Shown here piece after piece: positions 7,916-14,509 of a stretch of 14,509 nt of DNA (positions within the stretch are counted from its first letter, which is position 1; every line of letters starts with the position of its first letter). The stretch is taken from assembly GCA_003531155.1 (NCBI GenBank), contig DQHR01000087.1, forward strand, positions 1 to 14,509, in the 5' to 3' direction. The position numbers were made by a program, and so were the translations under genes. Origin of the DNA: Bacteroidales bacterium. GTDB taxonomy: Bacteria; Bacteroidota; Bacteroidia; Bacteroidales; Tenuifilaceae. The notes beneath the pieces are model-generated. The model was not told the origin of the DNA. It did not search any database and saw only the letters and a program-made list of their open reading frames with translations.

Positions 7916-8833
7916 TTAATCAACAAAATTCTTAACAATACCAATTTTCTCGGAAAGGGCTAAATTACCCTGAATCCACTTTATATCAATGCCATTGCGT
8001 TCCATACGGCGAAACCATGTCATTTGCCGCTTTGCGAATTGGGCAATGGCATTATTTAACTGAACAAACATTTCGTCCCAAGTTAATTGCCCAATAATGT
8101 ACTGGGTAATAAACTTATACTCCAAACCATAGTATATAAGGTCATCAGTACTTATGCCTGACTCTATAAGCGATTTAACCTCATCTACCATACCTTCTTT
8201 AAGTCGCTGCTTAAGCCTACAGGTAATCCTATTTCTTTCGTTGTTACGACTATACTTAACTCCAAAAATGATATTATTGATCTCTGGAAATGGGGTTTCA
8301 TCTACAACATTATTGGTATAATACTCTTCTATTTCAATAGCTCGCTCAAGTCTTTTTCGGTTTGAGGTATCGGTTTTATTATGTAGTTTTTTGTAAGATG
8401 CAAGCATCTTTATAAGTTCTTCGTCAGTTTTGTCCTTTAAGCTAAGTCTCAACTCAGGATTATCTGGCACAGCAATTAACTTATACCCTTTAATTACCGA
8501 TTCGATATACAACCCGCTCCCACCGCAAAGTATTGGTTGTTTTCCTCGTTTCTTGATATCCTCATAAACTTTAAAGAAATCCTTCTGAAATTCGTAAACA
8601 TTATACTTGCTACCCGCATCTGCAATATCAATAAGGTGATATGGTATTTGAGTATTATCGATTGTATAATCGGCCAAATCCTTACCAGTTCCAAGATTCA
8701 TTCCCCTATATACCTGACGCGAATCTCCACTTATTATCTCTCCACCAACCATTTTGGCAATATGAGTTGCCAACTGTGTTTTTCCGCTTGCCGTGGGTCC
8801 TATTATCGTTATTAAATCGTATTTTAAGGACAT
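7916..8833 (-). CDS. miaA: tRNA dimethylallyltransferase MiaA
   Basis: MiaA transfers a dimethylallyl group to N6 of A37 in tRNAs reading codons that start with U, making i6A in the cytoplasm. The 305-aa length is normal. The P-loop is GPTASGKT at residues 12-19, and the catalytic Asp37 lies in GDSRQVYRGMNLGTGKD. GGSGLYIESV (104-113) and the C-terminal QFAKRQMTWFRR (265-276) are family hallmarks. The variant GTGKDL plus YNVYEFQKDF, instead of the GTAKP and YSAARF pattern of the enterobacterial enzyme, is a form I associate with Bacteroidota, which often carry two miaA copies. Whether a second copy exists elsewhere cannot be seen. It is the first gene of a two-gene unit with the GNAT gene and is divergent from smpB. 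Confidence 0.95.
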   Translation of the reverse strand: MSLKYDLITIIGPTASGKTQLATHIAKMVGGEIISGDSRQVYRGMNLGTGKDLADYTIDNTQIPYHLIDIADAGSKYNVYEFQKDFFKVYEDIKKRGKQPILCGGSGLYIESVIKGYKLIAVPDNPELRLSLKDKTDEELIKMLASYKKLHNKTDTSNRKRLERAIEIEEYYTNNVVDETPFPEINNIIFGVKYSRNNERNRITCRLKQRLKEGMVDEVKSLIESGISTDDLIYYGLEYKFITQYIIGQLTWDEMFVQLNNAIAQFAKRQMTWFRRMERNGIDIKWIQGNLALSEKIGIVKNFVD

Positions 8834-8846
8834 ATTTTGAGGTTTA

Positions 8847-8878
8847 CAAAAACAAAACTTTATACACTATCTTTACAA
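8847..8878 (-). promoter_or_regulatory. Possible miaA promoter (TTG, 21-nt spacer, TGTTTTTG)
   Basis: On the minus strand TTG at 8878-8876 is followed after 21 nt by TGTTTTTG at 8854-8847, one mismatch from the TAnnTTTG -7 consensus with near-typical spacing. The box lies 13 nt before the miaA ATG, so the leader would be very short. A weak call based on pattern only. Confidence 0.28.
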
Positions 8879-8906
8879 TAAAATCTATCAACGTAACTAT
8901 TGGTGT

Positions 8907-8923
8907 AAAAATAGCTATTTTTG
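8907..8923 (+). promoter_or_regulatory. smpB -7 promoter box overlapping a 16-bp palindrome
   Basis: TATTTTTG at 8916-8923 matches the Bacteroidota -7 consensus TAnnTTTG exactly and lies 44 nt before the smpB ATG. No good -33 TTTG lies at the usual distance; the nearest TTG is at 8900-8902, only 13 nt upstream. The box overlaps the right half of a perfect palindrome, AAAAATAGCTATTTTT (8907-8922), which could be an operator or chance AT-rich symmetry. Confidence 0.42.
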
Positions 8924-8967
8924 CCGTCGGAAAATTAAATTAATAAAAACCGAAGCCAAGACCAGCC

Positions 8968-9417
8968 ATGTATAGCAACGTTCAGATAAGGAACAAAAAA
9001 GCAACCTTTGAGTTCGAAATTATCGAGAAGTTCGTTGCAGGTATTGTACTTACTGGAACTGAGATTAAATCGATAAGGCTTGGTAAAGTAAATTTCCTTG
9101 ACACATACTGCCACTTTGTAAATGGAGAACTTTGGATTAAAGGTTTAAATATTGCCGAGTACGATTGGGGCACATACAACAACCACGATCCACGCCAAGA
9201 GCGGAAACTTCTTTTAAACAGGAAAGAACTCATTAAGCTATCGCGTCAATCGCAGGAAAAAGGGTTGACTATAATTGCCATTAAACTTTTCACCAACGAT
9301 AAAGGTTTTGCAAAACTTGAAATTGCTCTGGCAAAAGGAAAAAAGAGTCACGACAAACGCGAAAGCATTAAAGAGAAAGATGCTAAGCGCGAAATGGATC
9401 GATTCACAAAAAGATAA
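8968..9417 (+). CDS. smpB: SsrA-binding protein SmpB
   Basis: SmpB binds tmRNA and delivers it to stalled ribosomes for trans-translation in the cytoplasm. At 149 aa it has the normal length. The OB-fold core is clear: NKKATFEFEIIEKFVAGIVL at the start, then the TGTEIKSIR signature (residues 30-38), NFLDTYC and the HDPRQERKLLLNR segment. The C-terminal tail, KGKKSHDKRES followed by a Lys/Glu/Arg-rich stretch ending FTKR, is the part that enters the vacant mRNA channel. It is divergent from miaA, with a shared 134-bp promoter region. No ssrA (tmRNA) gene is recognisable in the 220 nt downstream. No terminator follows, so read-through into the paralogue pair is possible. Confidence 0.96.
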   Translation: MYSNVQIRNKKATFEFEIIEKFVAGIVLTGTEIKSIRLGKVNFLDTYCHFVNGELWIKGLNIAEYDWGTYNNHDPRQERKLLLNRKELIKLSRQSQEKGLTIIAIKLFTNDKGFAKLEIALAKGKKSHDKRESIKEKDAKREMDRFTKR

Positions 9418-9637
9418 TTACTACCCAATCTTTCAGTTTAGGCACCTCCATCTCTTAATTAATACATACAACTGATCTTAAGCCGTTTAATCGTTTTATC
9501 AAATAAATAATACCAAAATGCTTGGATTATTTAAAAATGAATACCTTAGTCATCCAATTTTTGAAAAACTATTGCCTTTTTACATCAACCAAGTCCCTAA
9601 TTTCACTCAGATTCAGGGCTAAAAAGGATAATATATT
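9418..9637. other. Spacer between smpB and the first paralogue, with one small ORF
   Basis: AT-rich spacer of 220 nt. It shows no terminator hairpin, no tmRNA or tRNA fold that I can recognise, and no exact TAnnTTTG box on the plus strand. The only coding candidate is the 34-codon ORF described separately. An AAAGGA stretch at about 9624-9629 is a possible ribosome-binding site for the gene at 9638. Confidence 0.4.
9518..9622 (+). CDS. 34-aa small ORF immediately upstream of the first paralogue
   Basis: ATG at 9518 opens a 34-codon frame ending in TAA at 9620-9622, 15 nt before the ATG of the next gene. The peptide begins MLGLFKNEYLSHPIFEKLLP and continues with an aromatic and amide-rich end (FYINQVPNF, then TQIQG). 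It has mixed hydrophobic and charged residues, no obvious signal peptide and no TM segment, and I recognise no family. Position suggests a leader peptide or a small co-translated partner. It may also be the degraded start of a lost gene or a chance ORF; no counterpart of similar length is visible before the second paralogue. Confidence 0.33.
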   Translation: MLGLFKNEYLSHPIFEKLLPFYINQVPNFTQIQG

Positions 9638-10306
9638 ATGGAATATCTAGCGATCGGTTTATTAGTTGGATACATTCTTTTCATACATCTTCAGATGCAT
9701 AAAAAGGATCGCTTAATTGAAGCGATGGTTGATAAACTCAGTAAAATTGAGAAAGATTGGGATACTGACCAAATCTTATCTCTGCTCGAAAAACATAGGG
9801 TGCAGTACAATGTAACACCAGCTATTCGCAATAGACTATTCGATGAGCCTGTCCAAAAATTCCTTTTTTCGAACGAGAATAATTCCAAAATATTTATTCA
9901 CTATACGAAGGATGAATTAACTGCAAAAAAAATAAATCGCGAGGGATTCAGGTTCATCGAAACTTTCGAAAAAACAGCCGAACAGGTATTTAGCGATTCA
10001 GTCGACCTCAACTACAAGCACAACATCCGGAAATATTATGGGAAATACATTGTGGTTATCTGTATTGCCAATGAAATCTACAACCACTTCTTCGAAGAAC
10101 TAAAACTATTAAATAAACAGAATACTCAACCCGAGCATGTACTATCGGGCATACCATCGTTTATTAACGACAACAATGAGGAAGTGTTTACCATCTCAAA
10201 CCAGTTCATTAAAGGTTTTATTAACTACGAAACCGGAGCAATAGTTCCGAATCCAGAATTTAGTCCCAGCTATAAATATTTTATCAGTAAAGAACAGTTT
10301 AACTAG
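9638..10306 (+). CDS. Membrane-anchored protein of unknown family, possible ADP-ribosyltransferase-like fold (copy 1)
   Basis: A 222-aa protein I do not recognise. One TM segment covers about residues 3-19, followed by HKKDR, which predicts a cytoplasmic C-terminal domain. A charged, coiled-coil-like helix runs about 22-54. The soluble domain starts with a strand KIFIHYT (84-90), then AKKI and the turn EGF (102-104), the block YKHNIRKYYGKY (126-137), a hydrophobic strand IVVICI (138-143), and a late strand EEVFTI (181-186) leading to FIKGFINYETG. His-Tyr/Thr strand, GF turn and a late Glu-strand occur in that order in ADP-ribosyltransferase folds of the H-Y-E type, so His88 and Glu182 are candidate key residues. 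That is inference; a DUF2971-like or entirely new fold is also possible. Possibly in a unit with smpB and the upstream 34-aa ORF. Confidence 0.75.
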   Translation: MEYLAIGLLVGYILFIHLQMHKKDRLIEAMVDKLSKIEKDWDTDQILSLLEKHRVQYNVTPAIRNRLFDEPVQKFLFSNENNSKIFIHYTKDELTAKKINREGFRFIETFEKTAEQVFSDSVDLNYKHNIRKYYGKYIVVICIANEIYNHFFEELKLLNKQNTQPEHVLSGIPSFINDNNEEVFTISNQFIKGFINYETGAIVPNPEFSPSYKYFISKEQFN

Positions 10307-10482
10307 CTTAAAAAGAATATTTTTTGTTTGAGAGTTTAACTGAAATCTTAAATACTATTTTAGCAAACATTTGTATTTCAGTATTAAATCTAATATCTTA
10401 GATTGATTTTTCGATTTCATCTGAACACTCGAAAACAATGTTTGTTTGACTTTAAAGAGCAAAATCCCTTTCAGCTAAGGAC
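10307..10482. other. Spacer between the two paralogues
   Basis: AT-rich 176-nt stretch. The clearest structure is a 7-bp inverted repeat, AATCTAA (10387-10393) and TTAGATT (10398-10404), with a 4-nt loop and a short T-run soon after (10406-10411). This could be a weak terminator but has only two GC pairs. I see no exact TAnnTTTG box. Confidence 0.3.
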
Positions 10483-11163
10483 ATGGAGTATATTGTTGTT
10501 GCCATCCTAATTTGCTACGTAGCCTATCTTCATCTTCAATTGAATAAGAAAAATAATCTTATTGAATCGATGGTCGGGAAACTTACTAAACTCGAAAAAG
10601 AATGGGATACACAACATGTTTTAAACCTACTCGAAAAACTTCGTCAGCTCAGCAGCGATAGTAATTTAAAGCGCGATAAACTCTTCGACGAGAATGTCAT
10701 GAAGTTCCTATTTGGGAATGATGGCGATTCAAAAATTTTTGTTCATTATACAAAAGAGGAGAGTGTTGCAAAAAAAATTCTAGAGGATGGATTTATTTTT
10801 GTTGATTCGTTTGAAAAAACGGTGGAACAAATAATAAATGATAGCGTTGACCTCACTTATAAGCATAATATCCGCAAATATTACGGAAAGTATATCATTG
10901 TCATTTGCATTTCAAATGATATTTACAATCGCTACGATCAGGAGCTAAAGAATTTGGACATGGCAAATATTCAGGTTGAACAGGTTTTAACCGAAATACC
11001 ATCATGCTTTAACGACAACAAGGATGAGGTTTTTACTCTTTCAAAAAGGTTCATCAAAGGTTATGTAAATTACGAAACAGGTGAAACAGAGTTTAATTCA
11101 ATATTTAATCCCTACTTCAGCTCTACTGCTTTTAATGATAACCTAATTCGAATTAAGAGTTGA
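10483..11163 (+). CDS. Membrane-anchored protein of unknown family, possible ADP-ribosyltransferase-like fold (copy 2)
   Basis: A 226-aa paralogue of the preceding protein. The two align without a gap over residues 1-200, with about 117 identities (58%) by hand count, and both start with MEY and one TM segment at about 4-19 followed by NKKNN. The same core is retained: KIFVHYT (84-90), EDGF (101-104), YKHNIRKYYGKY (126-137), IIVICI (138-143), and DEVFTL (181-186) with FIKGYVNYETG. The linker at 52-64 and the tail after 200 have diverged, so selection seems to act on the middle. Candidate key residues are His88, Tyr89, Arg131 and Glu182. Uneven divergence points to an old tandem duplication with both copies maintained. 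The function is unknown; no toxin, immunity or phage gene lies nearby. Confidence 0.75.
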   Translation: MEYIVVAILICYVAYLHLQLNKKNNLIESMVGKLTKLEKEWDTQHVLNLLEKLRQLSSDSNLKRDKLFDENVMKFLFGNDGDSKIFVHYTKEESVAKKILEDGFIFVDSFEKTVEQIINDSVDLTYKHNIRKYYGKYIIVICISNDIYNRYDQELKNLDMANIQVEQVLTEIPSCFNDNKDEVFTLSKRFIKGYVNYETGETEFNSIFNPYFSSTAFNDNLIRIKS

Positions 11164-11254
11164 TTTATCGACACTATATACTGAATTTTCAATATCTAAC
11201 CAGTTTTTCTTATCTCAATTGTCTATTAATATAAACATTTACATATTTAAATAT

Positions 11255-11262
11255 TATCTTTG
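11255..11262 (+). promoter_or_regulatory. Bacteroidota -7 promoter box (TATCTTTG) for the radical SAM gene
   Basis: TATCTTTG matches the TAnnTTTG consensus exactly and lies 50 nt before the ATG at 11313, giving a leader of about 40-45 nt. No TTTG is found at the usual -33 distance. Its presence suggests the radical SAM gene is transcribed independently of the paralogue pair. Confidence 0.5.
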
Positions 11263-11312
11263 GAACAATTCATTAGTTTAAAAGAATCAAATAGGTAAGC
11301 ATTTATTTTACG

Positions 11313-12797
11313 ATGAACATTTTATTAGTTTACCCCGAGAACCCTGACACATTTTGGAGTTTCAAACATGCACTTCGATTCACAAATAAAAAATCATCAA
11401 TACCCCCATTAGGATTAATTACAGTTTCATCAATTCTTCCCAAAAATTGGAATAAGAGGCTGATCGACTTAAATGTTACCAAACTAAAACACAGCGATAT
11501 TATTTGGGCTGATTACGTTTTTATTAGCGGGATGTATGTGCAAACCGAATCCGCAAATGACATAATTGCTGAATGCAAAAAATATAACGTAAAGATTGTT
11601 GGAGGCGGTCCACTTTTTACCCAAAATTACAATCACTACTCGCACATCGATCACCTTGTCCTTAACGAAGCAGAGGTTACCTTATCCATGTTCATTAACG
11701 ATATCGAATCGGGAAAAACACCTCAAAGGATATATCGTAGCGATGAATATGCAGATATGACCAAAACACCGGTTCCGGATTTTGGACTCCTTTCGATGAA
11801 GGATTATGTTGGAATGAATATTCAAGTTGCGCGAGGATGTCCATTTGCTTGTGATTTCTGCGAGATCACCTCTCTTTTAGGTCACAAGGTAAGAATGAAG
11901 GATACAAGCCAGGTTATTGCAGAACTTGATGCTCTTTATAAACTAAACTGGCGAGGAATAGTTTCAATAGTTGATGATAACTTCATCGGCAACAAAAAAC
12001 AGGTCAAGACAGATCTTTTACCCGCCATGATAAGTTGGATGAAAGAACATAATCATCCGTTCTCGTTCAATACACAAACCTCAATTGACCTAGCCGATGA
12101 TAAGGAACTAATGGAAATGATGATTGAGGCAGGATTTTTCTCAGCATTTATTGGCATTGAAACGCCCGATGAGCAAGGCTTAGAGGATTGCAATAAGGTA
12201 CAAAATCGCAATAGAAACTTACTCGAAAGCGTTAAGAAGATTCAAAAAGCAGGGTTTCAGGTTACAGGTGGCTTTATTGTGGGGTTTGATAGCGATTCGC
12301 CTACTGTATTTGAGCGTCAAGTGGAATTTATTCAGGAAAGCGGAATCGTTTCGGCTCTAGTGGGAATGCTTAACGCACCAAAAAACACAAGGTTATACGA
12401 TCGACTTGAGGCTGAAAACCGAATACTTGCCGATGCAACGGGTAATACGACCGACTCAACCATAAATTTTATCCCAAAAATGGATATAAGCGAGCTGATG
12501 AAAGGCTACAACAACATTATCCATGGCATATACTCCACAAAACCCTACTATAAAAGGGCTCGAATGTTTTTAAAAGATCAAAAAGTTCCACATAAGCGTA
12601 ACAAAAAATTTGAACCATCAATAATTTTTGGCTTTATAAAATCGGTTATTGTAATCGGTATAATTAAAAGAGGACGCAGAGAATACTGGAAATTTATAGC
12701 ATGGACGCTATTTCGACGACCCAATTTATTTGTTAACGCTGCAACGCTAACGGTTTTTGGTTACCACTATCGAACAGTTTTTAAGATTAGAAAATAA
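11313..12797 (+). CDS. B12-binding-domain radical SAM protein (DUF4070/HpnP-like layout)
   Basis: A 494-aa enzyme predicted to use a [4Fe-4S] cluster, S-adenosylmethionine and cobalamin, often for methylation or rearrangement at unreactive carbons. Residues about 1-135 form a Rossmann-like B12-binding domain, starting MNILLVYPENP and containing VGGGP (96-100). No DxHxxG motif is present, as in other members of this class. The radical SAM core starts near 168, with the cluster cysteines Cys176, Cys180 and Cys183 in RGCPFACDFCEI, followed by VDDNFIGN, IGIETPDE and GGFIVGFDSD. A C-terminal DUF4070-like region follows from about 350, ending in a basic, hydrophobic stretch (about 435-490) that may touch the membrane. 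This layout is shared with HpnP, the hopanoid C2 methylase, but no hopanoid genes are visible, so the substrate is open. Confidence 0.85.
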   Translation: MNILLVYPENPDTFWSFKHALRFTNKKSSIPPLGLITVSSILPKNWNKRLIDLNVTKLKHSDIIWADYVFISGMYVQTESANDIIAECKKYNVKIVGGGPLFTQNYNHYSHIDHLVLNEAEVTLSMFINDIESGKTPQRIYRSDEYADMTKTPVPDFGLLSMKDYVGMNIQVARGCPFACDFCEITSLLGHKVRMKDTSQVIAELDALYKLNWRGIVSIVDDNFIGNKKQVKTDLLPAMISWMKEHNHPFSFNTQTSIDLADDKELMEMMIEAGFFSAFIGIETPDEQGLEDCNKVQNRNRNLLESVKKIQKAGFQVTGGFIVGFDSDSPTVFERQVEFIQESGIVSALVGMLNAPKNTRLYDRLEAENRILADATGNTTDSTINFIPKMDISELMKGYNNIIHGIYSTKPYYKRARMFLKDQKVPHKRNKKFEPSIIFGFIKSVIVIGIIKRGRREYWKFIAWTLFRRPNLFVNAATLTVFGYHYRTVFKIRK

Positions 12798-12851
12798 ACC
12801 AAATTCTTTCTAAATTGTCTTATTAACATTCAACTAACTAAAAACTAATCT

Positions 12852-14509
12852 ATGAAAAATTACATCACGCTATTTGTGCTATTTCTTGCACTCCAATTCT
12901 CTGGATGGACGCAAGAAAATATAACTTATCAAAAACCTTCGGCTGAAATTTTAGCTTTAGCCGACTATGAAAGGACTCCCTCGGTCAGCATGGATACGAA
13001 AAAAGAGTATATGCTACTCAGCTATCGTAACACCTACAAATCGCTTATCGATTTGAATCAGGAGGAGATGCGTTTAGCCGGGCTTAGAATTAACCCAGTA
13101 ATAAACATTTCGAGCAATGTAACATATATCAACAACCTTAAGGTTAGGAAAATACTCGACAAGAATGAGATTCAAGTGGCTGGTTTACCTCAAAACCCGA
13201 GAATAAGCAATATTTCGTGGTCGCCAAATGAGAAAAAAATTGCATTTACTCATTCAACTGAAACAGGTGTTGAACTATGGGTGCTCGATATTGCTACGGC
13301 TCAGGCCACCAAGTTAACCGATGCAGTTATCAATGCAAACCTTGGGAATCCAATTAAATGGTTTGCCGATAATGAAACCCTTTTGGTTCGTTTTCTACCT
13401 AAAAACAAACCTGCGCTTATCGATCAAAAGAAGGACCTTCCCAAAGGACCAATCGTATCAACCAGCACAGGTGCAAAATCGCAGAATGCAACTTTCCAAG
13501 ATTTGTTAAAGAACAAAATAGATGAGCAGAATTTCGAATCGCTTGTAACATCTGAACTTTATAAAGTTACCCTTGCTGGTAAAGCTGAACTTTTTAAACC
13601 AGCAGCCATGTATGCTGGCGAAAGTGTATCCCCCGATGGAAACTATATAATGATCACAACCATTCAAAAGCCATTCTCATATATTGTTCCTTACTACAGA
13701 TTTCCACAAACAGCTATTGTTTACGACATTACTGGCAAAGAAATTAAAGTGGTTAACGAGGTTCCTTTAACCGAAATTATGCCTAAGGGCTTTGATTCTG
13801 TTCGTAAAGGCAAAAGAGATATGTCGTGGAGAAACGACAAGCCCGCCACATTAAGTTTCACAATGGCTCTTGATGAAGGTGACAAGGAGAAAAAAGTTGA
13901 TTTCAGGGATGAGGTTTTCCTTTGGGATGCTCCTTTTACCGCTGAACCAAAATCAATATTTAAAACCCAACAACGTTACGAAGGCATAATTTGGGGCAAC
14001 GATAATGTTGCAGTTGTTTACGATGGCTGGTACGATACTCGCAGCACCCGTACTTTCCTTTTCAACCCATCAAACCCAACCCAAGGGCTTAAGGTGATTT
14101 CGGATCGTAACTCGCAGGATATCTACTCCGACCCAGGCAACTTCGAAACCAAGAAGAATCAATATGGACGATACACTCTTGCAATCGAAAAGGACAACGC
14201 CTACCTTATTGGCGATGGTTATACCAAGGATGGACAGTTCCCATTTATCGATGAGCTTAACCTTAAAACGCTAAAAAAGAAACGTCTTTACCAATCGGCT
14301 TACACCGATAAAAAAGAAGATCTATACTCAATCGAAGATTTGAAAAAAGGAGATGTTCTAGTTCAGATTCAATCAAAGAATGAATTCCCCAACTACTATT
14401 TCCGTAACATTAAATCGAAAGGGAAATTAACCCAAATCACATTCTTTAAAAATCCATTCGAGAGCATTAAAGACGTACATAAGGAGGTTATCAAATATAA
14501 ACGTAAAGA
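12852..14509 (+). CDS. S9-family peptidase (prolyl oligopeptidase type), secreted, C-terminus cut by window edge
   Basis: The frame is open from ATG at 12852 to the right edge, giving 552 residues without a stop. It begins with a signal peptide (hydrophobic core about 5-18, probable cleavage near WT-QE at 20/21) and has no lipobox Cys, so it should be periplasmic or secreted. The visible part is the N-terminal beta-propeller region: ISWSPNEKKIAF (121-132), ELWVLDIATAQATKLTD and SVSPDGNYI. The sequence fits a group of about 800-residue Bacteroidota S9 peptidases close to the glutamyl-endopeptidase-like type. The catalytic Ser-Asp-His domain would lie beyond the window, so activity cannot be judged. 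It lies 54 nt after the radical SAM gene on the same strand without an intervening terminator, so co-transcription is possible. It is not closely similar to the DPP5-like enzyme at 2813. Confidence 0.85.
   Translation, partial: MKNYITLFVLFLALQFSGWTQENITYQKPSAEILALADYERTPSVSMDTKKEYMLLSYRNTYKSLIDLNQEEMRLAGLRINPVINISSNVTYINNLKVRKILDKNEIQVAGLPQNPRISNISWSPNEKKIAFTHSTETGVELWVLDIATAQATKLTDAVINANLGNPIKWFADNETLLVRFLPKNKPALIDQKKDLPKGPIVSTSTGAKSQNATFQDLLKNKIDEQNFESLVTSELYKVTLAGKAELFKPAAMYAGESVSPDGNYIMITTIQKPFSYIVPYYRFPQTAIVYDITGKEIKVVNEVPLTEIMPKGFDSVRKGKRDMSWRNDKPATLSFTMALDEGDKEKKVDFRDEVFLWDAPFTAEPKSIFKTQQRYEGIIWGNDNVAVVYDGWYDTRSTRTFLFNPSNPTQGLKVISDRNSQDIYSDPGNFETKKNQYGRYTLAIEKDNAYLIGDGYTKDGQFPFIDELNLKTLKKKRLYQSAYTDKKEDLYSIEDLKKGDVLVQIQSKNEFPNYYFRNIKSKGKLTQITFFKNPFESIKDVHKEVIKYKRK

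Noticed and set aside
8494..8943. Several ORFs on both strands inside miaA and its promoter region
   Set aside because: Alternate frames of miaA; the miaA frame has all family motifs.
9275..9475. Plus-strand 66-codon ORF overlapping smpB and running past its end
   Set aside because: It is the alternate frame of the Lys/Arg-rich smpB tail; the part outside smpB is short and low in complexity.
9418..9637. Possible ssrA (tmRNA) gene next to smpB
   Set aside because: The gap is only 220 nt, holds no tRNA-like acceptor ends or CCA, and no peptide-tag reading frame ending in the usual Ala-Ala was seen.
10341..10385. Imperfectly placed ACTGAAAT/ATTTCAGT inverted repeat between the paralogues
   Set aside because: Arms of 8 bp are 28 nt apart in AT-rich sequence; chance is a sufficient explanation.
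13321..13509. 62-codon plus-strand ORF inside the right-edge S9 gene
   Set aside because: Alternate frame of a continuous 552-codon frame with clear beta-propeller motifs.

Overview
The window looks like a chromosomal segment of a low-GC member of the Bacteroidota, probably Bacteroidales. The pointers are the protein types (a DPP5-like S9 dipeptidyl peptidase, a PA-domain M28 lipoprotein, a TPR sensor histidine kinase, a Bacteroidota-style MiaA), the near absence of Shine-Dalgarno sequences, and several exact TAnnTTTG -7 promoter boxes. No tRNA, rRNA, CRISPR, transposase or integrase was seen. This placement rests on reading by eye, without a database search.

Layout, left to right. (1) Minus strand, 1-2696: a multi-pass GT-C/GT39-like membrane glycosyltransferase, cut by the left edge, lies downstream of an M28 aminopeptidase lipoprotein. 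A 25-codon hydrophobic ORF starts on the M28 stop codon (TAATG). (2) Plus strand, 2813-7189: a DPP5-type lipoprotein peptidase with a strong terminator, then a 686-aa sensor kinase with a periplasmic TPR domain, preceded by a perfect 11-bp inverted repeat. (3) Minus strand, 7194-8833: miaA and a GNAT acetyltransferase, 2 nt apart and converging on the kinase gene with a 4-nt gap. (4) Plus strand, 8968-11163: smpB, a 34-codon small ORF, and two tandem paralogues (222 and 226 aa, about 58% identical over 200 gapless residues) of an unrecognised membrane-anchored protein. (5) Plus strand, 11313-14509: a B12-binding radical SAM protein (DUF4070/HpnP-like layout) and the N-terminal two thirds of a second, different S9-family peptidase, cut by the right edge.

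Functionally the window combines envelope proteolysis (M28, DPP5, second S9), translation quality and tRNA modification (SmpB, MiaA), and sensing (TPR kinase). The least explained element is the tandem pair at 9638-11163. Both copies keep a His-Tyr-Thr strand, a 'GF' turn, a very conserved YKHNIRKYYGKY block and a late Glu-Val-Phe strand followed by IKG[FY]-NY. That order resembles the H-Y-E layout of ADP-ribosyltransferase folds. I infer a possible membrane-tethered, cytoplasm-facing ART-like family; this is a fold hypothesis, not an identification.
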